The position numbers were made by a program, and so were the translations under genes. The notes beneath the pieces are model-generated. The model was not told where the DNA came from, made no database searches, and was given only the letters and a program-made list of their open reading frames with translations. A stretch of DNA of 24,433 nt, taken from IMG/VR virus record IMGVR_UViG_3300045743_000610, positions 1 through 24,433 of that record; one strand, given 5' to 3'. The DNA is from a virus. This document shows, piece by piece, positions 7,574 through 13,389 of the stretch. Every line of letters starts with the position of its first letter. The first letter of the stretch is position 1.

Positions 7574-7887
7574 TTTGTGGTCCGTTGTTCGATCAGTCGG
7601 TCGCCGATGCGCTCGACCCGCAGGTCGATCTTGTTCAGCAGCGAGTTGATGCCGCTGATGTGGTCACGCAGCACCGAGTCCTGCTGCGCGTCGCGCTCGA
7701 CCTGAACCTTGCGAGCGTCTTCGAGCGAAGCCACCCGCTTGTCCATGGCGTTCCAGGCCGTGAGGCCTGCACCCAGACAGGCGATCAGCGTGATGATGTG
7801 GCCAAGGTTGACGGTGCCGTCAAACTTCACGCCGTGGCGGAAACGAACTTCTTCCAACGTGCCGGGGCGTGTCTCCACGGGATTCAC
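7570..7887 (-). CDS. Membrane-anchored coiled-coil protein of the lysis cassette
   Basis: 105 residues from a GTG start at 7885-7887 that overlaps the upstream stop as GTGA; a longer open frame upstream of this GTG is Arg-rich shadow sequence and was not used. Residues about 28-46 (LGHIITLIACLGAGLTAW) form one membrane segment, followed by a charged heptad-like region (RVASLEDARKVQVERDAQQD and on to residue 100) that should form a coiled coil. Such proteins often accompany phage holins; it could be a holin, antiholin or spanin-like accessory. Nothing in the sequence separates these roles. Confidence 0.7.
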   Translation of the reverse strand: MNPVETRPGTLEEVRFRHGVKFDGTVNLGHIITLIACLGAGLTAWNAMDKRVASLEDARKVQVERDAQQDSVLRDHISGINSLLNKIDLRVERIGDRLIEQRTTK

Positions 7888-8243
7888 TCGGCTTCGGTCT
7901 GAGCCAGCGCCCAGGCCGCGTCGCGCTCTTTGGCGTCGACCGGGAAGCCGGCCATGGCCGACAGCGCGGCTGCGTGCGGCGCGCCGGCGGCGGTGAAGTC
8001 TTCGCGTGCGCCGCGCAGCACCATCGCCTTGATGGCGGCCACGATGGCTTCCGTACGGGCGACGCCTTGAGGCGTGGTGTCGGTGATCTCGGGCTCGGGC
8101 AGATCGTCTTCCGGCACGCCGCCGGCGGCCATGACTTCCTCGTAGCACATCTCGGGCACGTGGGTGGCGACGCCCTTCTCGAACTCGATGGCTCGGCCGA
8201 ACTTGGACACGACCGTGCGGTCACGACTCATGGTGAATTTCAT
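7884..8243 (-). CDS. Conserved phage protein downstream of capsid genes
   Basis: 119 residues, soluble and acidic. The N-terminus (MKFTMSRDRTVVSKFGRAIEF) is followed by EKGVATHVPEMCYEEVMAAGGVPEDD and a C-terminal DFTAAGAPHAAALSAMAGF with an ER..AW ending. I recall similar small proteins next to N4-gp56-type capsid genes, but no function is established. Met1 is chosen over the internal Met5 because GGAG lies 5 nt upstream of it. A UUCG-loop hairpin lies just before the gene. Confidence 0.65.
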   Translation of the reverse strand: MKFTMSRDRTVVSKFGRAIEFEKGVATHVPEMCYEEVMAAGGVPEDDLPEPEITDTTPQGVARTEAIVAAIKAMVLRGAREDFTAAGAPHAAALSAMAGFPVDAKERDAAWALAQTEAE

Positions 8244-8264
8244 GTGTTCTCCGAAAGATGAAGG

Positions 8265-8284
8265 AACGGGGCCGAAGCCCCGTT
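8265..8284 (-). terminator. Stable C(UUCG)G hairpin between capsid-accessory gene and downstream gene
   Basis: The perfect 8-bp inverted repeat AACGGGGC / GCCCCGTT has a 4-nt loop that reads TTCG on the transcribed (minus) strand with a closing C-G pair, the classic extra-stable tetraloop. It is followed by TCCTTCATCTTT rather than a clean U-run. It could be a leaky terminator or a 3' stabiliser that keeps capsid transcripts above lysis transcripts. It lies 12 nt after the stop of 8297-8794. Confidence 0.6.
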
Positions 8285-8296
8285 TTCAGGTCAGGC

Positions 8297-8794
8297 TCAG
8301 ACCGCGGCCTGGACTTCGCTGACGCGACCACCGATGGTGTAGAGCACCCGCACGGTGACTTTGCCGGCCGTCGCAGCCGCCACGGTGTTGGCCACCGTGA
8401 TGCGGATGTTCTTGCCCGAGGTCGAGCCGGCGCGGAAGCCGGTCGGGACCAGCGCGGTGCGGCCAGCGGCCAGCATCGACGTGGCGCCGAGGTAGCGCGT
8501 GGCGTTGGCTGCGTCGCCGACCGAGATGGTCGAAGCGGTCGGGCCGACCACGGCGGTCTCGACGGCCACATCACCGCCGACGACCACGGCACCGACCGGC
8601 AAGCCGGCGATCTCGAAGACGTTGGTGGCGACGCCGCCGATGGCGACACCGGTTGCGTTGTAGGCCGGCGCGGCGCCGGCGATCACGTTACCGACGGTCG
8701 TCGGCATCGTGTCTGCGACCGCCGTGCTCACGTCGAACGTGAACTCGGCCATGAGCGGCCACTGGGCGCCGCGAGTTGCTTTGAGAGCGGACAT
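8297..8794 (-). CDS. Putative capsid decoration/accessory protein
   Basis: 165 residues, almost entirely hydrophobic/small beta-strand residues without charge clusters, with segments AEFTFDVSTAVADT, VGAVVVGGDVAVETAV, ISVGDAANATRYLGATS, GRTALVPTGF and a final KVTVRVLYTIGGRVSE. This arrangement resembles small beta-barrel proteins encoded directly after phage capsid genes that coat or stabilise the head. It has a strong SD (AAGGAG) overlapping the capsid gene's stop. The function is inferred from position and composition. Confidence 0.6.
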   Translation of the reverse strand: MSALKATRGAQWPLMAEFTFDVSTAVADTMPTTVGNVIAGAAPAYNATGVAIGGVATNVFEIAGLPVGAVVVGGDVAVETAVVGPTASTISVGDAANATRYLGATSMLAAGRTALVPTGFRAGSTSGKNIRITVANTVAAATAGKVTVRVLYTIGGRVSEVQAAV

Positions 8795-8806
8795 GTTCAG
8801 GGCTCC

Positions 8807-9925
8807 TTAGTTGGCCACGTACGTCGAGACCACGCCGAAGTCTTCGGCCGTGTTCGCTTCGTAGATCGAGTTGAAGACCGGCTTCTTGAAACCGAGGATC
8901 TTGCCGATGGCGATGCCCTGCGAGTTGCCGAAGTCGAAGTCCTTCTCGTTCCACTCGGGCGACTTGATGTCGGCCATGCCGAGCGCTTGGGCGCCGCAGA
9001 ACAGAACCTGCGAACCTTCCACCGTGCCGCCGGCGCCGTACTTCGAGCCCGACGAGGCGCCCGAGGTGTTCGGCACGTGGCGGAACTCGTGCAGGTAGAT
9101 GCCGTCGATCTTGACGCTGGAGCCGGTGAACAGGTTGTTGTTCTTGTCGGCCTGGCCGCTGTGGCGCAGGTTCAACATGTAGTTGTTGTCCATCTTCAGC
9201 TTGGCCATCGCGGTCGGGGTCAGGAACGCGTGGTAGGTCTCTTCGCCGCCGGCTTCCTTGATGCCGCGGATGTAGCGGTCTTTGGCGTAGGCCTTGAGCT
9301 GCACGAACATTTCCCAGGTCGGCAGGTCGGTCGCGGCCACGGCGCTCGAAGCCGCACTGGCGATCAGCGTCTTGGTGGCCGAGGTGCCGTCCCAACGCAG
9401 CCGGCGCTTGGCCGACGGGGCGGTCACGTCCTGAGCGAACTCCAGGTACTGCAGGTCGGAGCCGACGCGCAGCGAGCCGTTCGGCTTCAGCGAGTAGCTG
9501 ATGCCGGCCAAGGTCAGGAACGCCATCTGGTCGATGCGGTCCGACAGCCAGTAGGCGAGCAAGTCACGGCTGTTGCCGCGGAACTCGACGATCGACTTTT
9601 GGTCGGCCATGCGGCCTTCGTGGCGGTTCGCGTGACGCAGCTGGTCGATGCGGATCACCTGGTCGAAGGTTTGCATGCCTTCTTCGTTGTTCTCCAGCGT
9701 GCGGTCACCCGCGACGCCGTCACCGGTCAGGTCGGCCAGCAGCGTGATGACTGCGCGTGCGCCCTTTTCCGACTGCTTGAGTTCGGTGATGTGCTGGATC
9801 AGCGAGTTCGGGCCGGTGCCCAGGAACTTGTTGACGAACGACATGTTGCGTGCGTTCTTCCACAGGTCCATCGCCCAGATGGTCTTTTGCTCGTTCGTGA
9901 GCAAGCCGAAGTTCGTGAGAGACAT
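8807..9925 (-). CDS. Major capsid protein, N4-gp56 family
   Basis: 372 residues. The start (MSLTNFGLLTNEQKTIWAMDLWKNAR), GTGPNSLIQHITELKQSEKG, a flexible loop region (LLADLTGDGVAGDRTLENNEEGMQTFDQVIRIDQLRH, about 62-98) and RGNSRDLLAYWLSDRIDQMAFL (about 113-134) match the N4-gp56/DUF4043 capsid family with an HK97-type fold. No long N-terminal scaffold domain is present; a separate scaffold gene lies upstream. The SD is AAAGGGA. It forms its own transcription unit start: a terminator and two A+T-rich motifs lie between it and the upstream Tad2-like gene. Confidence 0.9.
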   Translation of the reverse strand: MSLTNFGLLTNEQKTIWAMDLWKNARNMSFVNKFLGTGPNSLIQHITELKQSEKGARAVITLLADLTGDGVAGDRTLENNEEGMQTFDQVIRIDQLRHANRHEGRMADQKSIVEFRGNSRDLLAYWLSDRIDQMAFLTLAGISYSLKPNGSLRVGSDLQYLEFAQDVTAPSAKRRLRWDGTSATKTLIASAASSAVAATDLPTWEMFVQLKAYAKDRYIRGIKEAGGEETYHAFLTPTAMAKLKMDNNYMLNLRHSGQADKNNNLFTGSSVKIDGIYLHEFRHVPNTSGASSGSKYGAGGTVEGSQVLFCGAQALGMADIKSPEWNEKDFDFGNSQGIAIGKILGFKKPVFNSIYEANTAEDFGVVSTYVAN

Positions 9926-9948
9926 GGCGTCCCTTTCATACGGTCGAA

Positions 9949-9968
9949 GTTAGATCGAAGTTCGATTA
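9949..9968 (-). promoter_or_regulatory. Palindromic A+T-rich upstream motif (site B) before capsid gene
   Basis: The plus strand reads GTTAGATCGAAGTTCGATTA, identical to site A at 1672-1691 except for the central base of the dyad ATCGAA-G-TTCGAT. On the minus strand it is part of a direct repeat of AACTTCGAYC with 11-bp spacing. It ends 24 nt before the capsid ATG, the right place for a promoter or operator driving the most highly expressed late gene. Confidence 0.6.
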
Positions 9969-10030
9969 AGAACCAAGTGCTTCGCCGAATGTCGCTTCGT
10001 GCCTGCGGGTGGGTCTGCTGTCGTTGAGAC

Positions 10031-10053
10031 CCGATCTACGTTGGATCGAACTG
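10031..10053. promoter_or_regulatory. Weaker A+T-rich motif copy (site D)
   Basis: The plus strand holds GATCTACG followed by TTGGATCGAACTG, matching the TTAGATCGAAC core of sites A and B with one change. It lies between the terminator at 10059-10085 and site B, inside the 179-bp gap before the capsid gene. Two sites in one gap suggest a compound control region. Confidence 0.35.
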
Positions 10054-10058
10054 TACTC

Positions 10059-10085
10059 GAAAAAAGAGCCGCGTGTGCGGCTCTT
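10059..10085 (-). terminator. Rho-independent terminator after the Tad2-like gene
   Basis: A 9-bp perfect stem (AAGAGCCGC / GCGGCTCTT at 10064-10072 and 10077-10085) with a 4-nt loop, followed in the minus direction by a run of T (10061-10065). It lies 20 nt after the stop of 10105-10329. A second inverted repeat, AGAAAG / CTTTCT (10089-10106), overlaps that stop. It ends the terminase-portal-scaffold transcript, so capsid expression needs its own promoter or readthrough. Confidence 0.85.
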
Positions 10086-10104
10086 CTTAGAAAGTTGAAA
10101 CTTT

Positions 10105-10329
10105 CTAGTCGACGACCGTCCAGTCGTCGGCGAGCACGTCGGTCTGGCTGGCCAGCCAGGGCACTTGCTGCCCGTCTGCCGTCTTCATGTAGATGTACGG
10201 CAGGGTCATCTTGCTGTTGGCGTCGGGCACCTGCAGCTTGAGCCACATGCCCTTCCCGTTCCAGCCGCTGCGGGCGACTTTCTCGCCTGCCTTGAGCAGC
10301 GCGATGGCGTGTCCAAAGTTCAGAATCAT
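10105..10329 (-). CDS. tad2: Tad2-family Thoeris anti-defence protein (DUF2829)
   Basis: 74 residues that carry the whole DUF2829/Tad2 signature: MILNFGHAIALLKAGEKVAR, then GWNGKGMWLKL (about 22-32), PYIYMKTADGQQVPWL (about 44-59) and a closing ASQTDVLADDW (about 60-70). Characterised Tad2 proteins bind and sequester 1''-3' gcADPR, the signal made by Thoeris ThsB TIR enzymes, and so block the effector ThsA. SD GGAG lies 6 nt before the ATG. It is the last gene of the packaging/portal/scaffold transcript, immediately before a strong terminator. Family identity is clear; activity against Thoeris is inferred from the family. Confidence 0.88.
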   Translation of the reverse strand: MILNFGHAIALLKAGEKVARSGWNGKGMWLKLQVPDANSKMTLPYIYMKTADGQQVPWLASQTDVLADDWTVVD

Positions 10330-10346
10330 CTCGTTCTCCAGTGGTT

Positions 10347-10610
10347 TCAGGAATTCGCCGCCCAGTAGGCGACGCGGTGTTTCGTGCCTGCCGCTACGGC
10401 CAGGTCACGGGTGTCGTACAGGTGCACGGCGGTCTGCGTCTGCGGGTCGCCGCCCCCGTCGGGGAACAGCACCGCGTTGACCACGACCGGGCCATCGACG
10501 GTGTCGGCGTCACGGTCGCCCATCAGGCGCGTGATCAGCGCCGGGTGCTCGGTCGTGCCGTTGTAGATCGGCCCCATCACGACGATGGGGAAGCTGATGC
10601 GGGCCTTCAT
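10347..10610 (-). CDS. Hypothetical small phage protein
   Basis: 87 residues with no membrane segment. It contains PIVVMGPIYNGTTEHPALITRLM, an Asp-rich stretch DRDADTVDGPVVVNAVLF and a C-terminal AVHLYDTRDLAVAAGTKHRVAYW. I recognise no domain. The ATG overlaps the scaffold stop (ATGA), and the Tad2-like gene follows 17 bp later. Position between scaffold and Tad2 allows either a small head factor or another host-interaction protein. Confidence 0.7.
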   Translation of the reverse strand: MKARISFPIVVMGPIYNGTTEHPALITRLMGDRDADTVDGPVVVNAVLFPDGGGDPQTQTAVHLYDTRDLAVAAGTKHRVAYWAANS

Positions 10611-11620
10611 ACCAGGTCTCCGCGCATGACGGCCAGCGAGGCTTCGTTCAGCTCGCTGAAGGCCTTGTGGCTCATCTTCATGGCGTCTTTGGCCGTGATG
10701 GCACCGCCGCCCGACTTGTCGCTGTCCATGCCGGTCTTGGCCACGTTCGCGGGTGTCTTGCCGATGGTCTCGGCGGTCTTCGCCACCGCGGCCGCTTTGC
10801 GGGCAGCTTCGACGGCCTTGGGGTCAACTCGAGCCTCGGTTTCGAGGGCCTTCTCCTGCGCCTTCGTCTCCGGCGGCATCACGTAGCCGACGGCCTTCTG
10901 CAGCGCGGCGCTCGGGGTGTAGCCCTTGAGCTGGTACGCCTCTTTCAGCTCCAGCACTTCGGCGACCTTTTCCTTGTCGAAGTCGACGTGGCCGGGCTGC
11001 AGCGCAGGGTACTGGGCTTCCAGGCGATCGACCGTGGTGTCGAAGCGCACGGTCTCGACGGCGCGCGCTTCCGCGGCCGCTTCGCGCATCTGCGCGTTCT
11101 TCTCGTTGATGCCGCGCTCGGTGCGGCGGATCGTGGCCATCGTGGCAGCGGCCTTGGCGGCTTCGCCGTCGGTGATCTGCTTGGCGTACTGCTCTTCGAG
11201 CGTGAGCAGGGTCTTCTCGGCCTCGGTGATCTCGGCGTTCACCTCGGTGATCTGCTTGCCCTGCTTGTACTGGGCCAGCTCGGTTTCGACAGCCGTGCGG
11301 CGCTCGCGCTCGCGGTCGAGCATCTCCTTGTGGCGCGCCAGCGGGATCGGGCCGTCCTTCTTGCTCTTGGCGGCTTCAGCTGCAGCTGCGGCCGTGGCAT
11401 CTTCGTCCACGACCACGTCGGCCTTGAGGCCCTTCTTCTCGACATCCGGCAGGTCTTCGATCTTGGCGGTCTCGACCTTCTCCACCGGGTCGAGGCGCTT
11501 TTCCACCACGCTCTCGTCGTCGGTCGGCGTCCAGTTGTCGCCGCGGTCTTCGCTGCCGCCGCCGCCGCCCGTACCGTCATCTGCGGGCTTCATGTATCGG
11601 TGATTCTTGCGGAAGAACAT
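10607..11620 (-). CDS. Capsid scaffolding protein
   Basis: 337 residues, highly charged and Ala/Glu/Lys-rich with no hydrophobic core. After a Gly-rich acidic N-terminus (DDGTGGGGGSEDRGDNW) come a long coiled coil (about 95-200: ARHKEMLDRERERR, EAEKTLLTLEEQYAK, INEKNAQMREAAAEARA) and a compact segment YPALQPGHVDFDKEKVAEVLELKEAY (about 205-230), as seen in scaffolds of phages with P22-type portals. It acts as an internal assembly core for procapsids and leaves before DNA packaging. SD AAGGAGA lies 7 nt before ATG. Position before the capsid gene, separated by two small genes, supports the call. Confidence 0.8.
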   Translation of the reverse strand: MFFRKNHRYMKPADDGTGGGGGSEDRGDNWTPTDDESVVEKRLDPVEKVETAKIEDLPDVEKKGLKADVVVDEDATAAAAAEAAKSKKDGPIPLARHKEMLDRERERRTAVETELAQYKQGKQITEVNAEITEAEKTLLTLEEQYAKQITDGEAAKAAATMATIRRTERGINEKNAQMREAAAEARAVETVRFDTTVDRLEAQYPALQPGHVDFDKEKVAEVLELKEAYQLKGYTPSAALQKAVGYVMPPETKAQEKALETEARVDPKAVEAARKAAAVAKTAETIGKTPANVAKTGMDSDKSGGGAITAKDAMKMSHKAFSELNEASLAVMRGDLV

Positions 11621-11694
11621 CGTCTATCTCCTTGGGGTTGGTCTAGCGGTGGGCACACAAAACAAAGGTCGGCAAGCTGCGTCTTCCATGTTCT

Positions 11695-13389
11695 TTACAG
11701 CACAGCCAGCGCGGCGCGCAGGGCTTGGGCGAACTTGGAGGCGAGCAGATCGGCGCCGAGTTCGTAGTCGGGCAAGAACACACGCGAACCGGCAACCAAA
11801 GTTCCTGCCGGGTAGCCGTTGACACCCGTTAGGTTGTTGGTCGTTGCAGGCCGCGCCGTGTAGGTGCATCGCACGTCGGCGGCGTAGTCGATCTTTTCGC
11901 CGGGCGGCTGAATGCTGAGCGGGACCGTCGTGTCGGGTGCCACAGGGTTCGGGAACCCCACCGCACTCGTCAGAGGGATCGTGTCGTTCGTGCCCGTCAT
12001 GGTGGTGTTGATGGCGACGGTGGCAACAACGTACCCGCTTGGGTGCGCGCCGCTGTAGTGGTAGCGCCGAGCATTCGTCCCGACCGGGCCAAGCGAGCCA
12101 TCGGCGGCCCCCGCGCTTCCGCCTGCGGTGCTTTGCCCGGTGATCCACTGGCCTGTGCCGGTCGATCCGCTGAACGTGCTTCCGTCGCCGCGCTTGCCGC
12201 GCCATGTCGAGTCGTAGGTGTTGACCTCGATCCACGGGCCGGAGATGCCGTCCATGACACCGGACAGGGCGGCCCGGAGGGCTGGGTACTTGCTGCCGGT
12301 GCCTCCGTCTGTCAGCGTTCCATCGTCGCCAACGAACGGCTGACAGACTGCCAGCACAGCGCCTGGGGCACCGGCCCGCAAGCGCGACCAGACCGCTTGC
12401 ATTGCGCTGACCGTCGGCCACCCGGCGCCGCCCGACGGGACAGCCTCGTTGATGCCCTGCATGCCGACAATCAGGTCAGGGGCCGATGCGAGCAGATCAT
12501 CCGTTCGCGTGGTGCTGACGTTCTCGGCGGCGCCGGTTGTGTAGGTGCCCGCGTTGCCTGACATGCTGGTCAAGCTCGATGCCACGTTCGGCTGTCCGTA
12601 GCCTGTTCCGCCGTCACCCTGCGCGACCATCGCGTAGCAACCGACCAAACGCAGCGCCAACGCGGCAACACTCGTGTTCGGGTTCCGGTTGGACAGGTAG
12701 CCGGAGATCGAGTCTCCGAACTGTGCGCCGATGAACTGCGTCTTCTTCAGGTCAACCGGGACGCATACCGCAGTCGATGGCAGCGCAAGCCCACAGAAGG
12801 CTGCGCTCAGGCGCACGACGAAGTGCCGTGACACGGATGTCGGGAACACGAAATACAGCACGCCTCCGAGCGGATCTGTTGCTGGCGCAGGCGGAAGCGG
12901 CGTTGCCTCACGAAGCCCGCTGCCCTCGTCCACCAGCATGTGAACGGTCACGCCGGCCGCGCCGTACCCGCCGCAGATACCGATGACTGTCGAGTCCGTG
13001 CGGAAGCTGATCGTTGCCCCACCCGCCCCTCCAGAACGGCCGGAATACTTGAGCGATGCGCCACCGATGGTTCCGGTGACGCCAGCGACGATTCCCCACA
13101 GCGCCGCATCGAGCCCCCATGCGACCGAGCTGAACGGCGTTGCGCTGATTCCTGTCGAGCCAGCGAAGCCGTAGATCACCATGCCCGCAACGTTGCCGGG
13201 GTTGGCGGCTCCGCGAAGCAAAACCCCACCAACCAGCGTGCCCGCAGCGGCACCCTGCGCTCCCCGAACCACGACGGGCGGGGATGCCAACGCCGGCCAG
13301 CTTTGCGCCGCGACACTGGCGGCCTGTTTGACCTTGCGCGTCGGGTTGCGCGCGGAGAACGGCGCAGCCCCGATGAGAGCGGGGTTCAA
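11695..13389 (-). CDS. SGNH/GDSL-hydrolase-like tail protein
   Basis: 564 residues if started at TTG 13387-13389, which overlaps the upstream stop as TTGA; sequence upstream of this TTG in the same frame is shadow of the preceding gene. The N-terminal about 210 residues are Gly/Ala/Val-rich beta-like sequence. From about 216 an SGNH-type hydrolase is visible: block I FIGAQFGDSISG with nucleophile Ser227, block III-like VGMQGINEAV with Asn314, and block V AHPSGYVVA with His449. The Asp normally three residues before this His is Ser446 here. Related enzymes deacetylate or de-esterify surface polysaccharides. Third codon positions are less G/C-biased than in portal or capsid genes. Confidence 0.7.
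   Translation of the reverse strand: MNPALIGAAPFSARNPTRKVKQAASVAAQSWPALASPPVVVRGAQGAAAGTLVGGVLLRGAANPGNVAGMVIYGFAGSTGISATPFSSVAWGLDAALWGIVAGVTGTIGGASLKYSGRSGGAGGATISFRTDSTVIGICGGYGAAGVTVHMLVDEGSGLREATPLPPAPATDPLGGVLYFVFPTSVSRHFVVRLSAAFCGLALPSTAVCVPVDLKKTQFIGAQFGDSISGYLSNRNPNTSVAALALRLVGCYAMVAQGDGGTGYGQPNVASSLTSMSGNAGTYTTGAAENVSTTRTDDLLASAPDLIVGMQGINEAVPSGGAGWPTVSAMQAVWSRLRAGAPGAVLAVCQPFVGDDGTLTDGGTGSKYPALRAALSGVMDGISGPWIEVNTYDSTWRGKRGDGSTFSGSTGTGQWITGQSTAGGSAGAADGSLGPVGTNARRYHYSGAHPSGYVVATVAINTTMTGTNDTIPLTSAVGFPNPVAPDTTVPLSIQPPGEKIDYAADVRCTYTARPATTNNLTGVNGYPAGTLVAGSRVFLPDYELGADLLASKFAQALRAALAVL

Noticed and set aside
7888-8148. Upstream extension of the 7570-7887 gene
   Set aside because: The extension is Arg/His-rich shadow of 7884-8243; the GTG at 7887 has the typical 4-nt overlap.
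8258-10027. Plus-strand open frame of 589 codons opposite the major capsid gene
   Set aside because: Arg/Gly/Val-rich mirror of the capsid and accessory genes; it crosses a terminator hairpin and two genes and shows no family signature.
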